A DNA stretch of 64,000 nt from Fusibacter ferrireducens (lineage in GTDB: Bacteria > Bacillota > Clostridia > Peptostreptococcales > Acidaminobacteraceae), in NCBI RefSeq assembly GCF_015352425.1, contig NZ_JADKNH010000017.1:1-64000 (forward strand), in the 5' to 3' direction. A program made the translations under genes and the position numbers. Positions 15,887 through 24,789 of the stretch are shown piece by piece (position 1 is the first letter of the stretch; each line of letters begins with the position of its first letter). The notes under the pieces are model-generated. The model was not told the DNA's origin. It saw only the letters and a list, made by a program, of their open reading frames with translations, and ran no database searches.

Positions 15887-17350
15887 ATGGCAGAACTAAT
15901 GAACTGGGTGGTTGTTTTGGGGAACAATTTTAAGGCGTTTGTATTTGGAATTTCATATAGTGTTGTGATCAGTTTTTGTCTCTTTGGGCCGCTTTCACAT
16001 GTATTATTGGGTCAACACATCCAATTGGGGTCATTTATAAGTTTATTCACCTTTATAATGGCGTTTTTAAACCCTAAATTTAAAGAGCTGATTCAAAGAG
16101 GCATGTTATTTTTGTTAATGGGGATAGCGATATTAGTAGGTCTCTCAGGTAATCAAATCCTTTTAATCAATCTGCTAATGGTTGGGACTATCAGCTTTTT
16201 CATAGCAAGTATTTGTAGAAGTTTTACCATTGTGGCTGTCAGTACGATGGCTGTCAATGAAAGTGAAAAGTATATGGGCATTTCATTTGGCGTGGCTTTT
16301 AGTGTGCTCTATATGATCAATGTCTCTTATACGGTGATTCACGTTACAGCTGCTAAGATAATACTGATGAGTTTGATTATCATTGCTTACATAGCTCATA
16401 AGAGATATCTGGAAAAAGCGCTCATTGAGGTGCTTCAAGAGGCGCCGCCACAGCAGGGAAAAAATGCTGAAGGCAAAGTCCTGAAAGTGATCATACCAGC
16501 CATAGCATTGATACTTGTCTATATAGGCGGGGGCATTTCCTATGCAGGGATATATCCATATTTCAAGCCATTCAGAACCTTTGATCAATTTTATAATGTA
16601 TTGCCGTTGATAGGGATCATGCCTGTTGCCATTGTCAGCGGTAAGTATTTCAATAATCTTTCTAACTTGGCATTGGGCATTATATGCCTCATGATTGCGC
16701 TATCGGGTTTTATGCTGAAGTTAAGTTTGATCAGTTATCTTGTGGTCCAGACTTTTCTTCAAATTGGATGGGGATTTACCAATGTCTTTGCATTTTCATA
16801 TGCTTGGCGATTGGCCAAGAGATATAGACAGTACGGTTATTTTGGTTATTTTATCATCTGTATACTATTGGGCGTGATTGTTGGGAGTGGCATAGCAGCC
16901 ACTGTTTTAAATAAACATCTGGATTCAGTTTATCTTGGACTGGCTACTTTTACGCCAATGCTCATAGGCCTTGTGCTCATATTCTATCATGAATTTGGTT
17001 GGACGCATTCTAGCGGGGTTCAAGAGTATGAAACTGGCCAAGAACGTGATGCGATTCAAGATCATGACATTGCTCAAAAGCGTGATCAAGAGAGTGATCA
17101 AGAGCATTCAAGTCTGTCAGCAGATAGCACTTATGATTTGTTTTTAGAATTGCCAATTTTAAAAGAGCTGACGAGTAGGGAAAAAGAAACCATATATTTC
17201 TATTATAGAGGGGACACGGCAATCAAGATATCGGAACATTTAAATGTGAGTCCCAACACCGTCAGGACACATATTAAAAGGGCATACACCAAGCTTGAAA
17301 TTACTAAAAAACAGGAGTTGAGAGATCTCATTGAGTCAGAAATGCAGTGA
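15887..17350 (+). CDS. LuxR-family regulator with a polytopic membrane N-terminus
   Basis: A 487-residue membrane-anchored regulator. Residues 1 to about 375 contain roughly ten to twelve hydrophobic helices in an MFS-like arrangement. A charged linker rich in Gln, Asp and Arg (about 380-410, EQERDAIQDHD-like repeats) follows. The C-terminus is a LuxR/GerE helix-turn-helix: LTSREKETIYFYYRG, then VSPNTVRTHIKRAYTKLEI. Proteins with this plan occur in anaerobic Actinobacteria and Firmicutes, where the membrane part probably senses a small molecule and the HTH acts from the membrane; targets here are unknown. The start is uncertain: ATG 15887 gives almost no leader, and a second in-frame ATG at 15899 would give a leader of about nine bases. 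A terminator follows. Confidence 0.8.
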   Translation: MAELMNWVVVLGNNFKAFVFGISYSVVISFCLFGPLSHVLLGQHIQLGSFISLFTFIMAFLNPKFKELIQRGMLFLLMGIAILVGLSGNQILLINLLMVGTISFFIASICRSFTIVAVSTMAVNESEKYMGISFGVAFSVLYMINVSYTVIHVTAAKIILMSLIIIAYIAHKRYLEKALIEVLQEAPPQQGKNAEGKVLKVIIPAIALILVYIGGGISYAGIYPYFKPFRTFDQFYNVLPLIGIMPVAIVSGKYFNNLSNLALGIICLMIALSGFMLKLSLISYLVVQTFLQIGWGFTNVFAFSYAWRLAKRYRQYGYFGYFIICILLGVIVGSGIAATVLNKHLDSVYLGLATFTPMLIGLVLIFYHEFGWTHSSGVQEYETGQERDAIQDHDIAQKRDQESDQEHSSLSADSTYDLFLELPILKELTSREKETIYFYYRGDTAIKISEHLNVSPNTVRTHIKRAYTKLEITKKQELRDLIESEMQ

Positions 17351-17370
17351 TTTCAACGCAAATAGATAAA

Positions 17371-17398
17371 AATCATCAATTTTTGGTGATTTTTTTTT
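17371..17398 (+). terminator. Terminator after the LuxR-type gene
   Basis: AATCATCA (17371-17378) pairs with TGGTGATT (17384-17391) with one G-U pair, followed by an eight-T run to 17398. Confidence 0.8.
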
Positions 17399-17459
17399 GT
17401 GCTTTTTAAGATAAAATCATCGTAAAAATAAAAAACGATTGGGTTTTGGAGGTGCCAAT

Positions 17460-20400
17460 ATGGAGGAAAAGAAAGTTGAAGCAAAGACAAAGCATAAAGT
17501 GAAGTCACTACTTGGATGGCTTTATTTTTGGATAATTTGTGGGCTTATAGGCGTATTTATAATATTGCCCAATAAGGTGTTGCCTGTATTCTATAGATTT
17601 AATGAGATCATTGGCATTCATAAATTAAGCAAAGGCATATTTAATGATTCGATTTCAATGAATGTGGATGCAACCTTTGTGGCTCTATTTTTCGATTTTT
17701 TGATTTTATTTATTGTGACATATGCTTTAATATTGATCTTTAAGCGCATGAAATGGCTTAAAATTTTACTTTTGTGGGCAGGATTTGGTGGCATTTTGTT
17801 TTACAGCTATTCAATGCCTTTAAGTGCGTATTATCAATGGGGTAGTCAGATTGGATCAAATGTCATTTTGACTGAAGAAGTTCAGCTCTTAAGCACTGGT
17901 GAAGAGCAAGTTGTGGATTTGACTCATGTGGATTTAATCATCCCTCCTTACTTTGGGCGTGAGGATTATACGCTGAAAGTAGACACTTTAGAGTATAGCG
18001 ATCAGACGGATGGCTATGCGTTTACCCTGATGGATGAAGCTGGCGAATCGATTCATATGTTGCCAGACTATATCCAAATGACGTTGGATTTAACACTGAA
18101 AGAACTGGAGGGAAAATCGTATAAGTTCTATGATCCAGAAGAGGATCAGTGGCAAGATGTTGCCTACTATTATGATTTGGATATTGGCAAAACAGTGATT
18201 CTGACTAATCACTTTACAGAGTTCAAGTCGTTTAAAAGAGAGATTATTGAGCAAGATGAGCTTTTAAAGCCTTTGACTGAGCCAACATTTGTCTATAAGC
18301 GCAAGACGGGGATTTATGCTTCTGACGTATCTCCAGAGGATTTAAGGCAGTCCTTTGAACTGATTGAAGACGCCAAGAAAAATCCTAAGAAAGAAGTTAC
18401 GGCAATGGATTCTGCAATGAGCACGATTAGAAAAGTGAAGTCTCAATATACACAGCCAGAACTCTTTGTAAAGTTATGTGATATAGGTATCGACTACGCA
18501 GATATTGTAAAGGCAAAAGAGATTGATGTGGCCTATTTCAGCAACTTCAACAATCACATGCTTGTGGAAACCGCAACTGAATACAGCGGCCAAACGCTTA
18601 GAAATTCGCTTAAGGGCACCACGGCAGGTCTTTCGCTGGCATCCAATGTCCTTGGCACAGTCATCATTTACGATGAATTTAAGAAAGCCAATTATGACAA
18701 GGTGATTTATGAGAGTCTAAAAGCATTGGCGGATGCAGGAGGGGGAGCTATTTCAGGACCGGTTGGATTCATCACATCGTGTTGGATTTTTACATTTGAC
18801 AGGTTTTCAGAATACGATAAGTTCCTGACAAATGAAGCGATTAAAGAGGCCTATAGTGTCTATTACAACGGTTCGGATTCAAGACCTGAATCCTATTGGC
18901 ATTTTCGGTTTGAGGAGATCATGAAAAAAGAGCTCAAGCCAGATGAAAATATCTATCATGCCTTTAAATTGTTGGACTATGAGATCGATCAGTATTTACT
19001 GGAATTTTGGTCAAGTGAAAATGAACTGTTTAGGGATAAGTTCGATCTGCCTGCTAAGATATCCTCAACGGTACAAATTGGCATTCAGCGAGAGTACAAG
19101 CACCTGTATTTCAGACCGCTTGTGATGAGAGTACTGGATAGATACATGAACTACACCAGAATGAGGCAGATTGAGTATGAAATTTTCATGTCTCGACTGT
19201 TCTATAGAGATAACATCAACAAGATCGGCGAAATTGAAGTGACGCTGGACAGTGATGCTTATGATCTTCAAAAATGTCATACACAGGTGATTGTAAATGA
19301 TACCATCATATTCGACGAAGCCTATAAAAATAAGAGCGTGACATTTAAGGCAAGGCTCTATAAGTTATTGCCGTCAGATCCCAATATGGAAGATAAGATT
19401 CATCTCAGGACTCTAATTGTGGACAAAAAGGGGATTGAATCGGTTAAGGACGAATACATTTATATCCTTGACATGGGGCAAAAGCTGACCTATCGATATT
19501 CTGATGTGATTTCAATTGCAGTGAAGATAGACGATAGAGCTGTGACGTTGAACATGGATGAAGCTTACAAGTTCAGCTACAGTTATGATAATGATGGAGA
19601 GACTTATTTAATTCCAGATGAGGTGATCTGGCAGGCCGATCAAGGCTCTATTGACGAAACTGGACTGTATACACCTGCGGTGCCTGGTGTGGATACAATA
19701 AGGCTGACTGTCAACTATGAAGAGGGCAACCAATCCTATACAGATGAGGTGAATGTCACTGTGGAAGGTGAGCTGGAAGAGGAGAAGTCAGTCCTACAAG
19801 ACTTCGTTGTGAAGTATTATGAACATGATCTGGAACTCTTTTATGACAAACTGGGGGATGAAGCAAATCGAATGCTGCATGCGGCAACTGATAATATAGA
19901 TTATGGCCGGTCAGTTATGGACTATATGTTCACACATGAATCCGAGCTTAAACTCATAAATGAAGCTAATGGTTATAAGAATTTTGAACTTGCATTGGAC
20001 AATAAGACGTATAGTATTTATATCATGTATTATGACGATGGGAGCATACGACAGGTGAAAGCAAATGACAATGCCAGAAGTCTTTCGATTCAAATGGACT
20101 ATAACAGCGAAGATAAAGAAGAAAGAATTATGGTGGCGAAGGATGGCGTCCTAATAAGTGAGCGCCCTCAAAGTATTGTGGTATTTAATTACAGCGGCAT
20201 TAATTTGATGGGTGATCCGATTATTGACACAGAAACAGCTGGGACTGGGCTACATTACGATAGAGTAGAGCCAATGACCATGAGTGTTGGCAAAAATAGC
20301 CCTGGAAATAATAAATTTGAAGTCGTAACGCTTTGTCAAGTACAAAGCGGCAATATCACAAGTATTGGCACTCTCAGTGGTGATACGTTAAGTACGAATC

Positions 20401-20483
20401 ACTACGGCAGTGATGGCAGTATCACTGAAACGCTTACGGCGACAAATGTAGGCAGTTTAGGGACCTTTAACGCAAATCATTAG
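17460..20483 (+). CDS. Large membrane-anchored protein with Ig-like segment, function unknown
   Basis: The product is 1007 residues when started at ATG 17460, five bases after GGAGGTG; the upstream TTG at 17439 lies before that site. Three hydrophobic helices sit in the first 120 residues (WLYFWIICGLIGVFIILP, FFDFLILFIVTYALILIF, ILLLWAGFGGILFYSYS). The rest is mostly soluble. A mid-protein patch near residues 400-440 is unusual: LADAGGGAISGPVGFITSCW, a Gly-rich hydrophobic stretch. Around residues 690-780 a bacterial Ig-like fold is suggested by VIWQADQGSIDETGLYTPAVPG, typical of Big_2 repeats. The C-terminus is Gly/Thr/Ser rich. I do not recognise a family. It follows the membrane LuxR regulator, which may control it, and ends in a strong terminator. 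Confidence 0.8.
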   Translation: MEEKKVEAKTKHKVKSLLGWLYFWIICGLIGVFIILPNKVLPVFYRFNEIIGIHKLSKGIFNDSISMNVDATFVALFFDFLILFIVTYALILIFKRMKWLKILLLWAGFGGILFYSYSMPLSAYYQWGSQIGSNVILTEEVQLLSTGEEQVVDLTHVDLIIPPYFGREDYTLKVDTLEYSDQTDGYAFTLMDEAGESIHMLPDYIQMTLDLTLKELEGKSYKFYDPEEDQWQDVAYYYDLDIGKTVILTNHFTEFKSFKREIIEQDELLKPLTEPTFVYKRKTGIYASDVSPEDLRQSFELIEDAKKNPKKEVTAMDSAMSTIRKVKSQYTQPELFVKLCDIGIDYADIVKAKEIDVAYFSNFNNHMLVETATEYSGQTLRNSLKGTTAGLSLASNVLGTVIIYDEFKKANYDKVIYESLKALADAGGGAISGPVGFITSCWIFTFDRFSEYDKFLTNEAIKEAYSVYYNGSDSRPESYWHFRFEEIMKKELKPDENIYHAFKLLDYEIDQYLLEFWSSENELFRDKFDLPAKISSTVQIGIQREYKHLYFRPLVMRVLDRYMNYTRMRQIEYEIFMSRLFYRDNINKIGEIEVTLDSDAYDLQKCHTQVIVNDTIIFDEAYKNKSVTFKARLYKLLPSDPNMEDKIHLRTLIVDKKGIESVKDEYIYILDMGQKLTYRYSDVISIAVKIDDRAVTLNMDEAYKFSYSYDNDGETYLIPDEVIWQADQGSIDETGLYTPAVPGVDTIRLTVNYEEGNQSYTDEVNVTVEGELEEEKSVLQDFVVKYYEHDLELFYDKLGDEANRMLHAATDNIDYGRSVMDYMFTHESELKLINEANGYKNFELALDNKTYSIYIMYYDDGSIRQVKANDNARSLSIQMDYNSEDKEERIMVAKDGVLISERPQSIVVFNYSGINLMGDPIIDTETAGTGLHYDRVEPMTMSVGKNSPGNNKFEVVTLCQVQSGNITSIGTLSGDTLSTNHYGSDGSITETLTATNVGSLGTFNANH

Positions 20484-20549
20484 ATAGAAAAATGAATAGG
20501 ACAGAAAACAAAATCATGCGTCTATGGTTTCGTTAAAAAGGAAAAGATT

Positions 20550-20590
20550 AAGGGATTATCTAATGTGTTTTTATAGATAATCCCTTTAAA
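20550..20590 (+). terminator. Terminator after the large membrane protein gene
   Basis: Perfect 13-base arms AAGGGATTATCTA (20550-20562) and TAGATAATCCCTT (20574-20586), followed by a short T-run. Confidence 0.75.
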
Positions 20591-20645
20591 TATGCACACA
20601 CGACATATAAGTTTCTTCAGAATAAGTTTAATGACTTAGAAAGTG

Positions 20646-20705
20646 TTGACATAGTCAGACTATAGTGGTAGTTTAATTATAAAAGTATACTACTGCAATA
20701 GTCTG
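20646..20705 (+). promoter_or_regulatory. Promoter with paired BlaI-type operators
   Basis: TTGACA at 20646-20651 is a good -35. Two ACTA-N6-TAGT boxes, 20659-20672 and 20689-20702, start exactly 30 bases apart, about three helical turns. They also form the arms of a larger inverted repeat (CAGACTAT... at 20656-20672 against ...ATAGTCTG at 20689-20705, 14 of 17 matching). The first box lies in the -35/-10 spacer and over the weak -10, so a bound repressor would block RNA polymerase. This fits self-repression by the BlaI-like protein just downstream. Confidence 0.7.
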
Positions 20706-20709
20706 TTTC

Positions 20710-20769
20710 GATAGTTTAAATGTTTTTATAACAGTTTGAATGCTTTTATAATAGTCTGGAGGTTTTATA
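20710..20769 (+). repeat. Three imperfect 20-base tandem repeats ending at the blaI-like start
   Basis: Units GATAGTTTAAATGTTTTTATA, ACAGTTTGAATGCTTTTATA and ATAGTCTGGAGGTTTTATA follow each other up to the start codon (the first is 21 bases, shown here without its neighbours). The last unit includes the GGAGG ribosome binding site. Confidence 0.6.
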
Positions 20770-20770
20770 A

Positions 20771-21133
20771 ATGAGTGAGTTGATATTATTCGATTCTGAA
20801 TTAAAGATCATGGAGATTTTATGGCAAGAAGGGGACCTAAAAGCAAAGGATGTAAGTCTGATTGCTTTTGAGCGGTATGAATGGAACAAAAATACAACTT
20901 ATACGATTTTGAAAAAGCTTATCAAGAAAGAGGCTGTTTTGAGAAAGGAACCTAATTTTATATGTGTTCCACTTATATCCAAGGAGCAAGTTCAAATCAA
21001 AGAAGCAAAAAGACTGGTCGATAAATTGTATGAAGGGTCATCTCAATTATTGGTGAGCAAATTTATTGAAGATGAGCAGCTGACTAAGGAAGAGCTAAAA
21101 AGTTTACGAAACATAATTGATAAGAAATTGTAA
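20771..21133 (+). CDS. BlaI/MecI-family transcriptional repressor
   Basis: A 120-residue winged-helix repressor. FDSELKIMEILWQEGDLKAKDV begins the typical BlaI DNA-binding domain (usual motif E.xIM..LW), followed by WNKNTTYTILKKLIKKEAVLRKE, the recognition-helix and wing region. The C-terminal third (KEAKRLVDKLYEGSSQLLVSKFI) is the dimerisation segment where a cognate M56 protease usually cuts. It sits 14 bases before an M56 peptidase gene, the standard BlaI-BlaR pair. Operators overlap its promoter. GGAGG lies seven bases upstream of the ATG. What signal the pair responds to is unknown; no beta-lactamase gene is in the operon. Confidence 0.9.
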   Translation: MSELILFDSELKIMEILWQEGDLKAKDVSLIAFERYEWNKNTTYTILKKLIKKEAVLRKEPNFICVPLISKEQVQIKEAKRLVDKLYEGSSQLLVSKFIEDEQLTKEELKSLRNIIDKKL

Positions 21134-21147
21134 CTGGAGGGCACAAG

Positions 21148-23178
21148 ATGCTAAGTGAAGCTATTTATTACATACTGAACATGAGTATATTGGGTGTTTT
21201 GGTCATGGGGCTTGTATGGTTTTTGCGTGTGGTTTTCAAGAAGTGGTTGCCTAAAAATCTGATACTCTTACTGTGGGGATTCGTGGTGATCCGCTTGATG
21301 ATACCTTTTGCGATTCATAGTGATTTCAGCATTGTCACAGCTTTGGCAAATCCGTTTATAGAAACCGTGGAAGTAAAAGTTTCAGAAATGCCTGTGGCGC
21401 CTACATTCTTATTCACGAACACGGTGCAGTTGGCAGAAAATTATGAACCTCTGACATTTGAGAACTCAAAACTGGAGATTGTATTTCAGCGGATGGGCAT
21501 CTTATGGGCCTGCGGCTTCATATTCTTCGGCATATTGATTGGCATAAGTATGCTCAAATTTAGGCTGGGCTTAAACAAGACTTTTTATAAAACTTATCAA
21601 GGGATGGATGTGTTTAAGTCCTCCAAATTGCATTCGCCGGTGGTGATTGGGGTTTTTAGACCTGAGATAGTCTTGCCTGTTAATTGTAGTGAGGCAATCG
21701 AAAACGTCGTCTTATTACATGAGCATACACATATTAAACGGAAAGATAATCTGTGGAAACTTTTGATCACATTAACCACTGTGGTCCATTGGTTTAATCC
21801 ATTGGCTTGGTGGATGATGATAACTTTTTCAAGAGATGTAGAACTCGCTTGTGATGAAACCGTTATTAAAGGTTTATCAAGAGCGTCCAAAAAAGAGTAT
21901 GCCATTGCCTTAGTGGAAGCAAATGAACAATTGCAAAGCTTCATCACTGCTTTTAGTGGCACAGGACTTGAAACTCGTATCCATGCAATTGTGTTTTATC
22001 AACGGATATCAAAGCGGATGATGGTCGCTTTAAGCATCTTGTATTTACTATTGGCAGTTGGACTGCTCACATCGTGTGGCTCTGCGGATGTGTCCGTTGA
22101 AAATACCGATTATCATGTGATGCACAGTGAAATTGCCTACGAAAAAGATGGTAGAGCCTTGTATACCGGATTTGACAGTATGCCTCAAGGTTATACCTAT
22201 GAGGAGGCATTAGCCGATGGCTGTATTGAGGCATACGAAATGTCAACTGAGGCCATTTTAGAACTCGTGAATACATTTCATGATAAGGCGAATCAGGATG
22301 AAGCCTATAGAGTTCGTTTTGTGATGTTCATGGATGACCATAAAAGAGACATGTTTTTTCAGGATTTATGCTATTATGAAGGGCAGTATTACTTGTTTGA
22401 TAGCAGAGCAGATTCTATTGAAGCCTTTGGATATCATTATATTAAGATCGCGCAAGATAAAGAAGCGCCAGAGTTTGGCTCACTGCTTTTGACAGATAAC
22501 TTGGAAACGCGTTCGGAAGATGTTTTCAAAATGCTGGTTTCCAGTGTTGCACCTGTGGGCAAAGGTGAATTTGAGCTTGTGATGTTTCTGCCAGACGAGA
22601 GTCCTGTTAAGTTGGAAACCTATGCACTGGCCGATATTGAGGTACAACCCGTTGATCAGGCGGTTCATGATCGTATTAAAAAATATATGCAAGTGAATGG
22701 GATTCATGACGTATCAAAAGATCAGTTGGAATGTGCTCTAATTTATAAAGAGGATGATCGCGACATTGCATTGGTGCGCGTCCAGCTATCCTATGCTTGG
22801 ATAGACAGTATTGCAGTTTTAGAAGGTGATGAGGTCGTTGCCATGTTAAATGGGATGAGTGTACAACAGTTTTTTATTACAGATCTAAACCGAGATGGCA
22901 ATGACGAGATTTTATGCCATTCAAATCTGGGTTCTGGATTGCTGTATCATAGTCTATCTTTATACGATTTGCAAAATCATCAGTCGTATGCTTATACTTT
23001 TTATAACGACAACGAGGGCATTGAATTTGAAGCGGAATCCGATGGGGTGAATATATATAGCGTGATGCTTAATATCGGGAAAAGAAGAGAGGAACCTTTA
23101 GGCAAATTAGTTTATGATGGAAAAGCTTTATATATTGATGGTGCTGTAAAGGAGGTTGATTTCCCTGTACAGCCCTAG
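21148..23178 (+). CDS. BlaR1-like M56 membrane metalloprotease with unrelated C-terminal sensor region
   Basis: A 676-residue M56 peptidase. Hydrophobic helices lie near residues 10-30, 40-58, 118-142 and 285-305. The zinc site HEHTH is at 191-195, with the downstream third-ligand segment FSRDVELACDE near 230-238 and the family motif SPVVIGVFRPEIVLP at 163-177. After the last helix (LYLLLAVGLLTSCGS) comes an extracytoplasmic domain of about 370 residues that lacks the SxxK and KTG motifs of a penicillin sensor; it ends in two beta-rich segments including DLNRDGNDEILCH, an FG-GAP/EF-hand-like calcium loop. The protease probably cleaves the BlaI-like repressor when the outer domain detects its signal. 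The ligand is unknown and unlikely to be a beta-lactam bound covalently. Confidence 0.87.
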   Translation: MLSEAIYYILNMSILGVLVMGLVWFLRVVFKKWLPKNLILLLWGFVVIRLMIPFAIHSDFSIVTALANPFIETVEVKVSEMPVAPTFLFTNTVQLAENYEPLTFENSKLEIVFQRMGILWACGFIFFGILIGISMLKFRLGLNKTFYKTYQGMDVFKSSKLHSPVVIGVFRPEIVLPVNCSEAIENVVLLHEHTHIKRKDNLWKLLITLTTVVHWFNPLAWWMMITFSRDVELACDETVIKGLSRASKKEYAIALVEANEQLQSFITAFSGTGLETRIHAIVFYQRISKRMMVALSILYLLLAVGLLTSCGSADVSVENTDYHVMHSEIAYEKDGRALYTGFDSMPQGYTYEEALADGCIEAYEMSTEAILELVNTFHDKANQDEAYRVRFVMFMDDHKRDMFFQDLCYYEGQYYLFDSRADSIEAFGYHYIKIAQDKEAPEFGSLLLTDNLETRSEDVFKMLVSSVAPVGKGEFELVMFLPDESPVKLETYALADIEVQPVDQAVHDRIKKYMQVNGIHDVSKDQLECALIYKEDDRDIALVRVQLSYAWIDSIAVLEGDEVVAMLNGMSVQQFFITDLNRDGNDEILCHSNLGSGLLYHSLSLYDLQNHQSYAYTFYNDNEGIEFEAESDGVNIYSVMLNIGKRREEPLGKLVYDGKALYIDGAVKEVDFPVQP

Positions 23179-23307
23179 ATGACATATTGGTGCGCAAAAG
23201 AAAAATGCAAAGAAACATGGTATTCAGAATATATGCTTAGAATTTGCAAAGTCGAAATGGATGATTATTTTGAAAGTAAAAATGCAGATGAAAATGAATC
23301 AAATTAG
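23179..23307 (+). CDS. Possible 42-residue small protein
   Basis: ATG 23179 follows the M56 stop codon with no gap and reads MTYWCAKEKCKETWYSEYM... to TAG at 23305-23307. It is rich in Cys, Trp, Tyr and acidic residues. The nearest GGAGG is about 25 bases upstream, too far for normal initiation, though translational coupling to the M56 stop is possible. No family is recognised. It may also be non-coding. Confidence 0.3.
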   Translation: MTYWCAKEKCKETWYSEYMLRICKVEMDDYFESKNADENESN

Positions 23308-23356
23308 CAATGAAGGAAAATGATAAAATAGTTAAAATTTAAAAAACATATGGGTG

Positions 23357-23389
23357 GAGGCTAAAGAATAGGGGATATTCTTTAGCCTC
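23357..23389. terminator. Hairpin between convergent M56 and LysR genes
   Basis: Perfect 14-base arms GAGGCTAAAGAATA (23357-23370) and TATTCTTTAGCCTC (23376-23389) around a GGGGA loop. The T-run is poor, but the position between convergent genes fits a shared terminator. Confidence 0.6.
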
Positions 23390-23454
23390 TTCTACGTATA
23401 AAGATGTTATAAGTTGAGGCGAGTTCTGCTCAGTTAAACCTATGATACCATAAT

Positions 23455-24378
23455 CTAATCATTTAGAAAATGATACAGAGAGTCCACAAAATGTTGCTCT
23501 GCAAAATTCAAAGGACGTGATTTTTGTTTAATATACCCCATTTTGATGATTACAGGTTCCGCAAGAGGAATTAATTTTAAGTTCATATGATATTTGTCAA
23601 AAATATGAGTGATGTCATGGTTTTTACTGATTGCAACAAAAGTGACGCCGTGAACGGTATCTAGCAATTGATAGAAAAGAAGCATATCTTGAACAAAGAT
23701 TTTTGTTTTAAAGGATTCCGTTTCCAGTTGTTTTATAGTCTCAACACTTAAGTAGTCTTTGACTGAGTGTTCGACAAGTACGAGTGGGTAGGCTTTTAAG
23801 TCAGACAGGGCAATTTGAGGACAATCATAAAGCGGGTGTCCTTCGGCGAGTCCAATGGACATTTGAGTATCTGTAATTAATACGAATTCGAGTCCATTTT
23901 TCGCTAGAAGTATCTTAATAAAATTCTCTTGTTCGGCAGAGATATTGAGAATGCCCAGATTAGAATGGCCGCTTTTAACATCCTCAACAACATCAAAAAA
24001 TGGATTTTGTCGTATGGAGAAAGTTTTCTTTTCTTTTTCAAATAGGTGGAGCATTTCAATAAGGGGGTAAACACATGCAGAAGAAAATTGAGCAGATACA
24101 GAAAAGTCAATAGAGCTATCCTTGTTTGTCTGACGAATGTTGCGCATCTCTTCTATGTTGGAAATAATCAATTCAGCATGATGTAAAAATTCTGCCCCTT
24201 GCCTGGTGAGCTCAACGCCTTTGGGCATTCTGTTAAAGAGCGTATAGCCGAGCTCTTTTTCAAGAACGCCAATGGTCATGCTGATATTGGGTTGAGAGAT
24301 GTGTAAATTCCTTGCGACTTGACTCATTGAACCGGTCTTTGCAATTTCAGTAAAGTAATAGATTTGATCTAAAGTCAT
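23455..24378 (-). CDS. LysR-family transcriptional regulator
   Basis: A 307-residue LTTR. The N-terminus MTLDQIYYFTEIAKTGSMSQ and SQPNISMTIGVLEKELGYTLFNR are the classic winged helix-turn-helix, residues 1-65; the rest is a periplasmic-binding-like effector domain with weak motifs. The start is ATG 24378-24376 because AGGAGG lies six bases upstream on the minus strand (24390-24385); an earlier ATG at 24393 would put that site inside the gene. It is divergent from the CapA-like cluster, so it may control 24642-27571, the usual LTTR arrangement, but no T-N11-A operator was confirmed. Confidence 0.9.
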   Translation of the reverse strand: MTLDQIYYFTEIAKTGSMSQVARNLHISQPNISMTIGVLEKELGYTLFNRMPKGVELTRQGAEFLHHAELIISNIEEMRNIRQTNKDSSIDFSVSAQFSSACVYPLIEMLHLFEKEKKTFSIRQNPFFDVVEDVKSGHSNLGILNISAEQENFIKILLAKNGLEFVLITDTQMSIGLAEGHPLYDCPQIALSDLKAYPLVLVEHSVKDYLSVETIKQLETESFKTKIFVQDMLLFYQLLDTVHGVTFVAISKNHDITHIFDKYHMNLKLIPLAEPVIIKMGYIKQKSRPLNFAEQHFVDSLYHFLND

Positions 24379-24641
24379 GGAAAGCCTCCTCATCGATAAA
24401 TGCTATATTGACATTATTATAATGCAATTTTAAAAAAAATAAAATCATCATACAGAAGGTAATGAATCAATGTGAATTGTTTTAATATCTTAAAATAGAG
24501 ATTTCAGGAACATAAAGGATTATTATGTCTAAGCATAAATAATATATATTACAAATCAAATGAACGTAAGAATATACTAAATATAGGGACACAAAGCGAA
24601 GGCCCATTAAATAGCATGGTATTTTAAAGGGGGACGATATA

Positions 24642-24789
24642 ATGAGCATCACTGAGAAAGTGAAAAAAATTTCAAGTAGAGATGATCGTTTACGGCAAAT
24701 CATTTATACGCAGATATGACCATGAGCATTTAGAAGAATATGAGCATTTAGAAGAATCGAGCATAAAGGAGCTGAAAAGTGATGAGTAG
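24642..24789 (+). pseudogene. Frameshifted small gene overlapping the CapA-like start
   Basis: ATG 24642, after a GGGGGA ribosome binding site, reads MSITEKVKKISSRDDRLRQ, IIYTQ and a stop at 24717-24719. The next frame continues from the same point as YDHEHLEEYEHLEESSIKELKSDE and stops at 24787-24789. Removing one base near 24711 would join them into a 48-residue acidic helical protein (…IIYTRYDHEHLEE…). The joined stop overlaps the CapA-like ATG at 24782 by eight bases, as in coupled genes. Two perfect 18-base tandem copies (24722-24757) encode EHLEEY-type repeats. It may be a true frameshift, a sequencing error or programmed shifting. Confidence 0.45.
24722..24757 (+). repeat. Two perfect 18-base tandem copies
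   Basis: ATGAGCATTTAGAAGAAT occurs at 24722-24739 and again at 24740-24757 with no gap. The length is a multiple of three, so copies would add six residues in frame. Confidence 0.85.
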
